A DNA stretch of 64,000 nucleotides from QHXN01 sp963785125. Its GTDB lineage: Bacteria > Acidobacteriota > Blastocatellia > Pyrinomonadales > Pyrinomonadaceae. The position numbers and the translations under genes are program-made. Location of the stretch: contig CAWATU010000007.1 in NCBI GenBank assembly GCA_963785125.1, forward strand, positions 868,001-932,000, read 5' to 3'. This document shows positions 35,001-43,025 of the stretch, one piece after another. Every line of letters begins with the position of its first letter. Position 1 is the first letter of the stretch. The notes under the pieces were generated by a model. That model ran no database searches. It was not told where the DNA came from and saw only the letters and a list, made by a program, of their open reading frames with translations.

Positions 35001-35481
35001 AGCCGAAGCTGTCGGGCAGCATGTACTCGGCGCTCGTCCGCCCGAACTCGCGGCGGAAGTAGTGCGAGCCGTAGAGAATCTGGCGGACGATACTTTCGGC
35101 CGAGGCGGAGTTGGGGTCGCCCTCCTCCATCGAAGAGCCCGCGGGGAACCAGCGCCCGGCAGCGACGTAAGACTTGAGTCGCGCGTAGTCTTCGGGCCAG
35201 TACTCCTTCATCATCCGATAGCGGTTGGCGCCGGTGAAGTTGAAGAGGTAGTTCGGATACTTTTCGAAGAGCGCGAAGTTGTCGCGCATCGTGTTCGGCA
35301 GATACTCGTTGATGACCTGCGGATACTCCCAACGCCATTGCGTGTCGAGGTGCGCGTAGCCGACGACGTAGAGCGTTGGCTCCTTCGTCAAATCGGGACG
35401 CGTCTGCGCCGAAGCACTGTGCAGGCCGGCAAGGCACGACAGCAGCAGCAGTGCGAGAAACCGCTTACGTCCAGACCGCAT
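31999..35481 (-). CDS. Secreted GH38 alpha-mannosidase, 1160 residues
   Basis: Signal peptide 1-26 (LALLLLSCLAGLHSASAQ). The GH38 catalytic domain follows at once: GYAHLDTQWRW with zinc ligands His44 and Asp46, and nucleophile Asp157 in LPDSFGF. The central and C-terminal beta domains are followed by about 200 residues of additional beta-rich sequence (FRRIYVLAASAAGDRRATF) that may bind carbohydrate. The family hydrolyses alpha-linked mannose. It is first of a coupled pair with the atypical GH38 gene and lies 106 bases after the GH2 gene, in the same direction. Confidence 0.9.
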   Translation of the reverse strand: MRSGRKRFLALLLLSCLAGLHSASAQTRPDLTKEPTLYVVGYAHLDTQWRWEYPQVINEYLPNTMRDNFALFEKYPNYLFNFTGANRYRMMKEYWPEDYARLKSYVAAGRWFPAGSSMEEGDPNSASAESIVRQILYGSHYFRREFGRTSAEYMLPDSFGFPASLPSILAHMGLKGFSTQKLYWKSAARTGGPDSIERTPDGVPFNVGVWEGPDGRGIVSAFNPRPYDSNVREDFSKSPPPSAANPSVRYFPQDWPKRIQRNGEVSGLFTDYAYFGPVGDIGGAPYEFSVKMLDAVVGRKRTVIPPPPPAIPSPDAPGTPVQVGDGPVRVLSATAEQMFLDIPFEKTARLPRYKGDLLLTDHSAGSITSQTMQKRWNRRNELLADAAERASVAAAWVGGRQYPQQRLNDAWTLVMGGQFHDILPGTATPRAFEFSWNDDVIAANQFASVLTSATESIVGGMDTRTKGTPVVVYNPLNVERDDVVEADIRFEGGSPKTVRVVGPWGGEVPAQVVGEEDGATKILFLADVPSVGYAVYDVRAADALARFNDLDLKVSESSLENARYRVTLNADGDVSSIFDKTVNKELLSAPARLAFQTERPRDWPAWNMDWADQQKPPRGYVSGPARIRVVERGPVRVAVEVERENEGSKFIQTVRLSAGGAGQRVEFANRIDWRSEAAALKATFPLTASNPLATYNWDVGTIERGNNDERKYEVPSHQWFDLTDKGGAYGVTVLSDCKYGSDKPDDSTLRLTLLFTPGLGAGNGWEYHDQTTQDWGHHEFTYGLAGHAGDWRAAQTDWQAQQLNQPLVAFEATRHAGALGKSFSLLNVSNSRVRVLAVKKAEESDETVVRLVELDGREAKNVRIRFAGGVASAREVTGQEQPLGAARVEKGELATDFGPYQLRTFALKLTPSRVKLNAPRSQPVEMPYDLVASSLHVTKTEAGVKSVGGFDGSGRSLPSEMLPNEISFAGVRFKLSSQASNALVARGQTLNLPAGNFRRIYVLAASAAGDRRATFRVGRQASEVTVQEWGGFVGQWDARQWRAGERQVPSGASPETAARIRSPQYRRDPYAEMTGIRPGFIKPAPLAWFASHQHRPDGLSEAYAYSYLFAYALDIPAGAKTLTLPDDVSVRVLAVTVSDESDAVRPAQPLFDWTERAHGR

Positions 35482-35587
35482 CCGTCCGTCCTCCGCCAGC
35501 CTTCGTAACTTTGAATTGAAATTAGAGCGGGTTGTGCTTCACCGCAGAGTGGACAACTTCTAAATGAAACGGCGCCCGGCGTCAATG

Positions 35588-38494
35588 TCAACGCGCGGCT
35601 GGAACGACGGGAACGAGCGCGCGGCGCACGTTCCAACCTTTTATCTCGACCGTCATGGCGCGCGTCGGCCCGGGGACTTCGATGCTGATGCGCCGCCACT
35701 CGCCCGGCACCAGTGAGATGTAGTTGTCGCTCGCGTAAACAGGGAGCACGCGCGCGCCGGTCGCAGCGTCGCGCACGACGACCTGCGCGGCGAGCGCCAC
35801 GCCGTCCCCGTGGTTCGTCAACTCGACTTCGATGCGCGACGCTCCCGCCTCCTTCTTCAACACCGCGAGACAGGCCAGAGGGGTTTCGAGCAGACCGTTG
35901 AGCTTGCGGTAGTCCGACTTCTGCGCCGCGTGCCAGTAGAAGTTGTCGGCCAGCACGCGCCGCGCGCCGTCGAGGAGTTGTAGCTTCACGAAGACGACGC
36001 CCTCCTTCGCCGCCTGCGGCACGTCGAGCCGCCCGACGCTGACGGCCGAGTTCGACGGCGCCGAGAGCGTCTGCTGGCTCGTGGAGAGGCCGGTGCCCGT
36101 CACGTGTATGACGCGCGTGAGGAGGAGCAGGTCGCGGAGCGGTGTCTGCGTGTTGTTGACGACCGTGATTCGCAAGTCAGGCTGGTCGAGTTGGACGTGA
36201 ACCGGCTCGCACGCCTTCTTCACGCCGAAGTACGCGCCGTGCGTCGAGTAGTCGGAGCTGTACATCTGCCACTCCATGCTCGGCCACGCCGGGTGCGTCA
36301 TCCACATCAGGCGCCCCGTGTTCGGGTTCCACAGATGCGCGTTGAAGCCCTCGAACATCGCGCGATGGCTCGCGTACGAGAGGAGCTGCGCCTTGCGCTC
36401 AAAGTCTTCGAGGCTCGCGGGCTCGCCCAGCTCTTCGGCCAGAGCAGTCATGAAGTGTTTGTTGTCGCCGCCGCCGCCCGTATGCCAGTCGTGGTAAGCC
36501 CACGCGTCACGGGGCGGCCAGTGGTCGGAACGGGCGAGCATCGCGCGGATGGTGTCGGCCGAGGGCGGCGAGGGCAGCCCCAGCTCGGTCGAGAAGCCGC
36601 GTCCGCGCGTCGTGAAGAACTTGAAGGCGTCGCCGTAGTGCCACGGCCCGCTGCCCTGCAAGTTCACGTCGCGCGAGTTGGGCGAGTAGTAGCGCGTGCC
36701 GTCCAGCTCACGCAGGAGCTGGTCGAGCCCCTCGTTGATGCGCGGCGGCGGGACGCCCTCGTTGCGCCCGCACCAGACGGCGATGGACGGGTGGTTGCGG
36801 AAGCGCAACACGACATCGCGCGCGTTGGCGAGGAAGAGTTCAGGGTCTGACGGCTCAAGATTCCAGTCCTGCGTCGAGAGCCAGAAGTCGTTCCAGACGA
36901 GCAGCCCGTACTCGTCGGCCAGATCGTAGAAGACCTCTTCCGTGTTCTGCCCGCACCAGTTGCGTATCATCGTCAACCCAGCCTCGCGGTGCAGGCGGAA
37001 GTATGGCTCCATGCGCTCGCGCGAGACGCGCTTGCGCGTGTCGTCTAAGCCCCAGTTGCCGCCGCGACAGGCGATGCGCACGCCGTTGACGCGCACGACG
37101 AGGTGCGGCGACGCGCGCCGGTCGGCGAGCGCGCGTATCGTAGAAGAGTTCTCCCGGCCACCGACGAACGAAGCGACCCAGCCCTCGGCCGACTCGACCA
37201 TCCCCTCGTGGCTGACGTTGACGACGTGCTCGCCCAAACTCTTCGCAGGGTCGTACTCGACCCGACGCAGACGACCAGCGCCGTCCATCAACGTCAACTC
37301 GTAACTCAGCTCGCGCACGCCGAAGCGCAGATGCTTTTCGTCCGACTTGCTCGTACCCACGCGGAAGCTCACGCGCAGGTGATACAACTCCGGCCGCCCG
37401 TAACCGTTCGGCCACCAGAGGCGCGGCCTCGTCAGCTTCAACTGCGGAAAGTCCGAGGGCGCGAGCGTCACCTCCGTCCGACCCGGCGCGACCGTCAGAC
37501 GTTTGCGAACCGTGACGCCCTCGAACGAAGCTTCAAGCGTACCGACAATCGCCTCGCTTGTTTCATTGACGAGCGGCACGTGGATGTTGACCGCGGCGCG
37601 CGTCGTGTCGGGCAGCGGGAGCCTTGTGGTGACCTGCACGTCGCCGACGCGCACCGGCCCCGTCGCCTTCAGCGTCACCTCCTGCCACAGTCCCGTCGCG
37701 CGGTCGCGCACACCGGGAATCCAGTCCCACCCTTCGGTGCAGAAGAAGGTCGGGCCGTCCAGACACATCGCGCCGCCGTTCGGCCCGGGGCCCGCCTTCA
37801 CAGACTCCTCGTGCGGGACGCCCGGGTGCGGCGGCGGCGAGACGCGCACGGCGAGCGCGTTCTGACGGCCGTGGACGAGCACGTCCGTCACGTCGAACAC
37901 GCCGCGCATGAACGCCCCGCGCACCTCGCCCAGGCGACGCCCGTTGAGCCAGACCGCGGCCGAGTAGTTGACGCCGTTCAGTGTAAGTTGGAAGCGACGG
38001 CCTTTGGTGGAGGCGGGCGGCGTGAACTCCGTCCTGAACCAATAGTCCTGCCGGTTGAGCGTCTCGGGGATGGCGAGGTTGTTCAGCCCGTAGTCGGGGT
38101 CGGGGTAGACGCCGCGGTCTACGAACGTCGAAAGCACAGTGCCGGGCACGGTCGCCTCCAACCAGCCGTCCGCGGAATAGACGGGACTTGAGACCGCTTC
38201 ACCTTCATCCGAAACCTTCGGCGCTTCCGCCATCCGCCAGCCGCGCGCGAGCGCCCACTCCCACGCCCCGCGCCGCACGAGCGAAGGCCCCGGCGCCCCA
38301 GACGGCTTCGCCGAAGGCTTCGACGGCCCCGACGTAGGCACGGGCAGCGTCGCACGCTCCTGCGGCTCGCGCAGCCCCTCCTGCCCCTTCGTCTGAACCG
38401 GCCAGGTTTTCTTCGGCCCCTGACCGTACGGCGTCAGGTTCAGGACGAACAGAGACAGCGTCAGCGTTAGAAGCGACAGCCTGAGGCGCGACAT
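35588..38494 (-). CDS. GH2 enzyme, exo-beta-mannosidase/glucosaminidase type
   Basis: A 968-residue exported GH2 protein. After the signal peptide comes a Pro/Ser/Lys-rich low-complexity linker (about residues 27-72), then the sugar-binding jelly roll (about 90-270), the Ig-like domain, and the catalytic barrel. The acid/base is expected at Glu579 in WCGRNEG and the nucleophile at Glu637 in FSTELGLPS. The arrangement resembles exo-beta-D-glucosaminidases and plant-type mannosylglycoprotein endo-beta-mannosidase, which would fit the Man-beta-GlcNAc core of N-glycans. Which activity applies cannot be settled by reading. The YdcF gene ends only seven bases upstream, so it heads the same transcript. 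Confidence 0.85.
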   Translation of the reverse strand: MSRLRLSLLTLTLSLFVLNLTPYGQGPKKTWPVQTKGQEGLREPQERATLPVPTSGPSKPSAKPSGAPGPSLVRRGAWEWALARGWRMAEAPKVSDEGEAVSSPVYSADGWLEATVPGTVLSTFVDRGVYPDPDYGLNNLAIPETLNRQDYWFRTEFTPPASTKGRRFQLTLNGVNYSAAVWLNGRRLGEVRGAFMRGVFDVTDVLVHGRQNALAVRVSPPPHPGVPHEESVKAGPGPNGGAMCLDGPTFFCTEGWDWIPGVRDRATGLWQEVTLKATGPVRVGDVQVTTRLPLPDTTRAAVNIHVPLVNETSEAIVGTLEASFEGVTVRKRLTVAPGRTEVTLAPSDFPQLKLTRPRLWWPNGYGRPELYHLRVSFRVGTSKSDEKHLRFGVRELSYELTLMDGAGRLRRVEYDPAKSLGEHVVNVSHEGMVESAEGWVASFVGGRENSSTIRALADRRASPHLVVRVNGVRIACRGGNWGLDDTRKRVSRERMEPYFRLHREAGLTMIRNWCGQNTEEVFYDLADEYGLLVWNDFWLSTQDWNLEPSDPELFLANARDVVLRFRNHPSIAVWCGRNEGVPPPRINEGLDQLLRELDGTRYYSPNSRDVNLQGSGPWHYGDAFKFFTTRGRGFSTELGLPSPPSADTIRAMLARSDHWPPRDAWAYHDWHTGGGGDNKHFMTALAEELGEPASLEDFERKAQLLSYASHRAMFEGFNAHLWNPNTGRLMWMTHPAWPSMEWQMYSSDYSTHGAYFGVKKACEPVHVQLDQPDLRITVVNNTQTPLRDLLLLTRVIHVTGTGLSTSQQTLSAPSNSAVSVGRLDVPQAAKEGVVFVKLQLLDGARRVLADNFYWHAAQKSDYRKLNGLLETPLACLAVLKKEAGASRIEVELTNHGDGVALAAQVVVRDAATGARVLPVYASDNYISLVPGEWRRISIEVPGPTRAMTVEIKGWNVRRALVPVVPAAR

Positions 38495-38501
38495 GTGAAC
38501 T

Positions 38502-39155
38502 TTATATCAGGTATTTGTCGTAGCCCGCGCGGACAAGCTCTTCGTAGGCGGCCCACACGTCCGCGGGAATCTCCTGCGGTATCTGAAAACCTTTTTCGGG
38601 ATAGACGCGCACACGTTGCAGGTCGCCGACCATGATGCCGACCACGTCGTCCTCGGTGAGCGCACTGTTGGAGTAGTTCTGCAAATACTCTGCGAACGAG
38701 ACCTGCGGCGAGGTGACGAAGACGCGCGGCTCGGGCCAGTAACGCTTGAACGTCGCGTAGGCCCTGCGCTCCATGTAAGGCTTCTGCACGAGGATGAGGC
38801 TCTGCGGCTCCGGCCCGCGCGCGGCGAGGAGTTCGCGCGTGAAACGGACGTTCTCGCCCGTGTTGGTCGAACGCGTCTCGACGAGGATACTTTCGTCGGG
38901 CACTCCCATCCCGCGCGCTATCTGCGCGAACAGCTCGGCCTCCGGCTCGCTCCAGAGGTTCTTCGTGATGACGCCTAAGCCCCCCGAAAAGACGAGCAGC
39001 GGCGCCCACCCTTCCAGGTAGAGCGCCGCGCCCCGTTCGGCCACCGCCGTGTCGTGACTACAGAGGACGAAAATTACTTCCGCCCTCTCCAGCCGGTGGT
39101 TCATGTGATGGTAGTCCCAGAGCCTCTCGGCCGACTCCCTTATCTCCCGCCGCAT
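38502..39155 (-). CDS. YdcF-like DUF218 protein
   Basis: A 217-residue soluble DUF218 (SanA/YdcF-type) protein without a membrane segment. Seen are VIFVLCSHDTAVAERGAALY at about residues 28-47, VFSGGLGVIT, ETRSTNTGENVRFTRELL (the family's conserved polar core) and LVQKPYMERRAY. E. coli YdcF binds S-adenosylmethionine in vitro, but the family function is unknown. It is seven bases from the GH2 gene and nine from the methyltransferase gene, all on -. Confidence 0.8.
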   Translation of the reverse strand: MRREIRESAERLWDYHHMNHRLERAEVIFVLCSHDTAVAERGAALYLEGWAPLLVFSGGLGVITKNLWSEPEAELFAQIARGMGVPDESILVETRSTNTGENVRFTRELLAARGPEPQSLILVQKPYMERRAYATFKRYWPEPRVFVTSPQVSFAEYLQNYSNSALTEDDVVGIMVGDLQRVRVYPEKGFQIPQEIPADVWAAYEELVRAGYDKYLI

Positions 39156-39163
39156 CCAGCCAA

Positions 39164-39964
39164 CTATACCACGCCGCGCGGGGAGGGCTTGGCGAGCTTC
39201 ACCTCGTCCGCGCCGGCCCCCTGCTTCGCACCGCGGCGCCGCGCGAAGGGGACGAGCATGGGCACGGAGCGGCGGTACTCCTCGTAGGCTTCGCCGTGCT
39301 CGCGCGCGAGGTCGCGCTCTTCAAACTGGATCGCCAGGAGGATGTATGCGGTGGTGGCGACCGAGAAGAGCAGGTGCGCGAGCGTCATCGTCGGCGTCAT
39401 CCAGAAGGCGAAGAACCAGCCGACGTAGAGCGGGTGGCGTACGACGCGGTAGAGCGCCGGAGTCCCGAACCGCAGGGCTGTGTAAGGCCGGCCCAGCAGG
39501 TAGAGCCAGACCTGGCGCAGGCCGAACAGGTCGAAGTGGTTGATGAGGAAGGTGGAGACGAGCACCAACCCCCACCCGAAGGCGAACAACGCGCGCAGGA
39601 CGACGCGTCCCGCGGGGTCTCCGACCGACCAGACCACGCCGCCCAGCGGTCGCCATTGCCAGAAGAGGAGGACGAGCGCGAGGCTTGAGAAGAGGACGTA
39701 GGTGGAGCGTTCGAGCGGCTTCGGCACGGCGCGCGTCCACCAGTCCTTGAACCACTTGCGCGCCATCACGCTGTGCTGCACGGCGAAGAGTGTGAGCAGC
39801 CCCGCGTCGATGGCGAGGCCGACACTTAAGGGGCCAACGCCGGGGCCGTCCAGCGTCGTCGGGACGCCGAAGTTGCCGATGAAGCAGACGGCGTATAGAA
39901 AGGTTCCCAGGAAGATCAGGTAGCTGAGAGTTCCGTAGGCGAAGAACAGGATTCGCTTGAGCAT
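39164..39964 (-). CDS. mddA: MddA-like methanethiol S-methyltransferase (integral membrane)
   Basis: A 266-residue membrane protein with about five to six hydrophobic segments, of the isoprenylcysteine methyltransferase-like fold. Motifs NHFDLFGLRQVWLYL, YRVVRHPLYVGWFFAFW and FEERDLAREHGEAYEEYRRSVP match the MddA group, which methylates methanethiol to dimethyl sulfide using S-adenosylmethionine. GGAGG stands eight bases before the ATG. The gene is divergent from the hydrolase-LuxR gene. The exact thiol substrate is inferred from family resemblance. Confidence 0.75.
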   Translation of the reverse strand: MLKRILFFAYGTLSYLIFLGTFLYAVCFIGNFGVPTTLDGPGVGPLSVGLAIDAGLLTLFAVQHSVMARKWFKDWWTRAVPKPLERSTYVLFSSLALVLLFWQWRPLGGVVWSVGDPAGRVVLRALFAFGWGLVLVSTFLINHFDLFGLRQVWLYLLGRPYTALRFGTPALYRVVRHPLYVGWFFAFWMTPTMTLAHLLFSVATTAYILLAIQFEERDLAREHGEAYEEYRRSVPMLVPFARRRGAKQGAGADEVKLAKPSPRGVV

Positions 39965-40058
39965 CGTGGTGCCTCCAACGCTATCGGTCTCTTATGACAA
40001 ACAAAAAAAGTCCGGGTGCATGTTGGCGCAAGCGGCGGCGGCAGGCTATGGGTCTTTT

Positions 40059-40106
40059 GTCCCGGTTTACGTATACTGCGGGCCAGGGGCCGGGACATAA
40101 GTCCCG
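40059..40106. promoter_or_regulatory. Overlapping GTCCCG inverted repeats in a divergent promoter region
   Basis: GTCCCGG (40059-40065) pairs with CCGGGAC (40090-40096), and CGGGAC (40091-40096) pairs with GTCCCG (40101-40106) across ATAA. The middle element can pair with either side. The cluster lies between the divergent methyltransferase and hydrolase-LuxR genes, with a TATACT hexamer at 40072-40077 between the first two arms. A LuxR-type operator or a small RNA switch are both conceivable. Confidence 0.45.
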
Positions 40107-40141
40107 CTTGGGCCGACGGAGTGGCAACGGATGATGAGCGG

Positions 40142-41245
40142 ATGATGAAGAGACCGACGCAGCGAATCAGGTACCTGAGCACCGCGGACGGCGTCCGGCT
40201 TGCATGGGCCGAAGCGGGTGCGGGGCCGGCGCTCTTCAAGGCCGCGAACTGGCTGACCCACCTCGAATACGACCTTGAGAGTCCGGTCTGGCGCCACTGG
40301 CTCAGCTTCTTCAGCGAACACTTCCGGTTCGTGCGCTACGACGAGCGCGGCTGCGGGATGACCGACTGGGAGGTCGGCGACCTCTCCTTCGAGCGCTGGG
40401 TCGGAGACCTTGAGGCGGCGGTCGCGGCGGCCGACCCGCGCGAGCCGTTCGCGCTGCTCGGCATCTCACAGGGGGCGGCCATCTGTCTGGCCTACGCCGT
40501 GAAGCACCCGGAGCGCGTCTCGCACCTGATACTCTACGGCGGCTACGCGCGGGGTGTGTTTCGCCGCGGCGACCCCGAAAGGGAGCGCGTCTACCGGGCC
40601 ATCATCGACCTCGTTCGCCTCGAATGGGGTAACGACAACCCGGCCTTCCGACAGGTCTTCACCTCGCGGTTCATCCCGGGCGGTTCCGAGGAGCAGACGG
40701 GCTGGTTCAACCAGCTCTGCCGGAAGACGGCGACGCCCGACAACGCGGCTCGACTCTTCGAGGCGAGGGGCGCGGTAGATGTGACCGGACTGCTGAGCGA
40801 GGTGCGAACTCCGACGCTCGTGCTGCACTCGCGCGACGACCAGATCACGCCGGTGCTGGAAGGTCGCATCCTCGCCGCCGGCATCCCGGGCGCGCAGTTC
40901 GTCGAGTTGGACTCGAAGAACCACGTCCTGCTGGAGAACGAGCCGGCGTGGGGGCGCTTCCGCGAGGCGGTGCTGGAGTTCACGGGGTTCGACGTACGGA
41001 CGGGCGACGAAGACCCCGCATTCGTCTCGCTCTCGCCGCGCGAGCGGGAGGTGCTGGCGCTGATGACGGAAGGGCTCGGCAACGCGCAGATCGCGGAGCG
41101 CCTCTCCATCAGCGAGAAGACGGTTCGCAATCACGTCTCCAATCTCTTCGACAAGCTCGGCGTGTGGACGCGCGCGCAGGCCATCGTCTTCGCACGCGAC
41201 CGAGGCTTCCGGGGCAGGTGGCCGGCCGAGAACATCTCCCCTTGA
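40142..41245 (+). CDS. Alpha/beta-hydrolase fused to LuxR-type HTH domain
   Basis: A 367-residue two-domain regulator. I use ATG 40142; the frame is open further up but with low-quality sequence. Residues about 20-285 form an alpha/beta hydrolase with an apparently intact triad: Ser109 in GISQG, Asp232/233 in SRDDQ and His261 in SKNHV. Residues about 297-360 form a LuxR/GerE helix-turn-helix (LSPREREVLALMTEGLGNAQIAERL, SEKTVRNHVSNL). The hydrolase domain probably senses or turns over a small ligand while the HTH binds DNA. Likely targets are its own promoter and the divergent mddA-like gene, where GTCCCG repeats lie. No phosphoacceptor domain is present. Confidence 0.85.
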   Translation: MMKRPTQRIRYLSTADGVRLAWAEAGAGPALFKAANWLTHLEYDLESPVWRHWLSFFSEHFRFVRYDERGCGMTDWEVGDLSFERWVGDLEAAVAAADPREPFALLGISQGAAICLAYAVKHPERVSHLILYGGYARGVFRRGDPERERVYRAIIDLVRLEWGNDNPAFRQVFTSRFIPGGSEEQTGWFNQLCRKTATPDNAARLFEARGAVDVTGLLSEVRTPTLVLHSRDDQITPVLEGRILAAGIPGAQFVELDSKNHVLLENEPAWGRFREAVLEFTGFDVRTGDEDPAFVSLSPREREVLALMTEGLGNAQIAERLSISEKTVRNHVSNLFDKLGVWTRAQAIVFARDRGFRGRWPAENISP

Positions 41246-41299
41246 CGAACCGTGGGTCGGAACGCCCGCACAACTCGCCGAACAAGTAACGGACGCGCC

Positions 41300-42833
41300 T
41301 CACGCCCAATAGGTTCTATCCAGCGAACGATACCCGACGGCCTCGCCGACGTGTTTGGGGAGGATGTCTTCGGACGCTTCGAGGTCGGCGATGGTGCGGC
41401 TGACTTTCAGTATCCGGTCATAGGCGCGTGCGGAGAGACCCTGACGGGTCATGGCCTGTTCCAGCAGTTGCTCGCCCCCTGCGTCGAGGCGGCAGTGGCG
41501 GCGTATGAGCCGCGGGGTCATCTGCGCGTTCGCGAAGATGCGGCTACCCTTGAAGCGCTCGGCCTGCCGCGCACGCGCCCCCAGCACCCGCGCGCGGATG
41601 TCCGCGGAACCCTCGCCATCAGGCGCGCCCCTGTCCGCAAGCTCCTTGAAGCGCACGGCGGGCACGTCCACGTGGATGTCGATGCGGTCGAGCAGAGGCC
41701 CCGAGACGCGGCCGACGTAGCGCTGTATCTGCGCGGGCGTGCAGCGACACTCGCGCACGGGGTCATTAAAAAAACCACAGGGGCAAGGGTTCATCGCCGC
41801 GGCGAGCATGAAGGAGGCCGGGAAGGTCAAAGTCATCGCGGCGCGGCTGATGGTCACGCGCCCGTCTTCCAAAGGCTGTCGCAGGACTTCGAGCACCGAG
41901 CGGTCGAACTCGGGCAACTCGTCGAGGAAGAGGACGCCGTGGTGCGCGAGCGAGACTTCACCGGGGCGCGGCACGGCGCCTCCTCCGACGAGCCCGCCAT
42001 CGCTGATGGTGTGGTGCGGCGAGCGGAACGGGCGGGCGTTGACAAGCCCCGTGCGGTTCGTGAGTCCTGCCACCGAGTGAATCTTTGTCAGCTCAAGCGC
42101 CGCCTCGAACTCAAGCGGCGGCAGGATGGTCGGCAGGCGCTTCGCCAGCATCGTCTTCCCAGAACCCGGCGGCCCTATCAACAAAATGTTATGCGAACCC
42201 GCAGACGCGACTTCGAGCGCGCGCTTGACGGCTAGTTGCCCGCGCACCTCTCGGAAGTCAACGTCGTAAGAGTTGTCATTCGTTAACGGCCCCGGCTCAG
42301 CAGCGCGCAGAGGCGGCGGCGCCGTCCCCGCGCGCAGGGCGGCGACCAGTTCGACGGCCGCGCGCAGCGTGGGAGCGGCGTACACGTCCACGCCCTTGAC
42401 GACCGCGGCCTCGGTCGCGTTCTCTTCGGGGAGGAGGAGGCTCTTGAGGCCCGCCTCGCGCGCGCGAAGCGCTATCGGGAGCGCGCCGCGCACGGGGCGC
42501 ACGCGGCCGTCGAGCGATAGCTCGCCGACCGAGAGCACGTCCGCGAGCCCTTCCGCGGAGCCGAGGTCGCCGTTGGCACCGAGGATGCCGAGCGCAATGG
42601 GGAGGTCGAAGCTCGCGCCCTCCTTGCGCACGTCGGCCGGTGCAAGATTGATGGTCGTCTTGTGGAAGGGGAAGAAGAACCCGCTGTTGTTGACGGCGGC
42701 GCGGATGCGCTCGCGCGACTCGCGGACAGCGAGGTCGGGCAGGCCGACGATGATGACCGAAGAATTTCCGTCGGCCTCGCCTCGCGCGGGCGTCAGGTCA
42801 ACTTCAATATCGACGAGGTCTGCGTCGAGGCCC
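41300..42833 (-). pseudogene. yifB: YifB/ComM magnesium-chelatase-like ATPase, 5' end lost at island boundary
   Basis: The reading frame matches YifB/ComM, with Walker A IGPPGSGKT, Walker B VLFLDELPEF, AMNPCPCG and a C-terminal Mg-chelatase domain, and runs up to the codons for GLDADLVDIEVD. About the first 12 codons including the start are missing. Immediately upstream is AT-rich foreign sequence with an in-frame TAA. No ATG, GTG or TTG occurs in frame before the GTG at 42631, which would give a protein lacking about 75 N-terminal residues. ComM-type proteins are helicases that extend branch migration during natural transformation. A second, complete copy lies at 60173-61744; by eye about five of six residues agree, so it is not a fresh duplicate. 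Confidence 0.85.
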
Positions 42834-42891
42834 TTATATTAACAAATTTCGTATGTGTATGAGACAAATCGTTCAATTTCAGGCCAATATT

Positions 42892-42912
42892 ACAACTTCA
42901 TACAAAAGTTGT
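42892..42912. repeat. Short inverted repeat at the island's left end
   Basis: Arms ACAACTT (42892-42898) and AAGTTGT (42906-42912) around a seven-base loop. It lies one base before the 44-bp palindrome and close to the yifB breakpoint, so it may belong to the attachment site or to the regulatory cluster. Confidence 0.5.
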
Positions 42913-42913
42913 G

Positions 42914-42957
42914 TATGTCAATACCTGCCAACAATATTGTTGGCAGGTATTGACATA
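42914..42957. promoter_or_regulatory. Perfect 44-bp palindrome with TGCCAACAATATTGTTGGCA core (operator-like)
   Basis: Both 22-base halves (42914-42935, 42936-42957) are exact reverse complements. The central 20 bases TGCCAACAATATTGTTGGCA recur, bar the last base, at 42993-43012. The right end of the palindrome contains the -35 hexamer TTGACA of the ATPase promoter, so a protein bound here would compete with RNA polymerase. Confidence 0.8.
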
Positions 42958-42978
42958 TCCGACTCCCAGTGATATATA
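42950..42978 (+). promoter_or_regulatory. Near-consensus sigma70 promoter of the ATPase/TPR pair
   Basis: TTGACA (42950-42955), a 17-base spacer and TATATA (42973-42978) make a strong promoter, predicting a start near 42985 and a 40-base leader to ATG 43026. Palindromic operators flank it on both sides. Confidence 0.75.
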
Positions 42979-42993
42979 GCCAACAAATCTGCT

Positions 42994-43011
42994 GCCAACA
43001 ATATTGTTGGC
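42994..43011. promoter_or_regulatory. Second operator-like palindrome, GCCAACAATATTGTTGGC
   Basis: An 18-base perfect palindrome identical to the core of the 44-bp palindrome; the centres are 67 bases apart. It starts about ten bases after the predicted transcription start, a position suited to a repressor. A further half site, GCCAACA, lies at 42979-42985 over the start point. No obvious repressor gene is adjacent. Confidence 0.75.
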
Positions 43012-43025
43012 TATCTGGAGGAGCT

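Noticed and set aside
42914..43012. CRISPR repeats or insertion-sequence terminal repeats
   Set aside because: The two palindromes frame a promoter and not a transposase gene, and there are no regular spacers.
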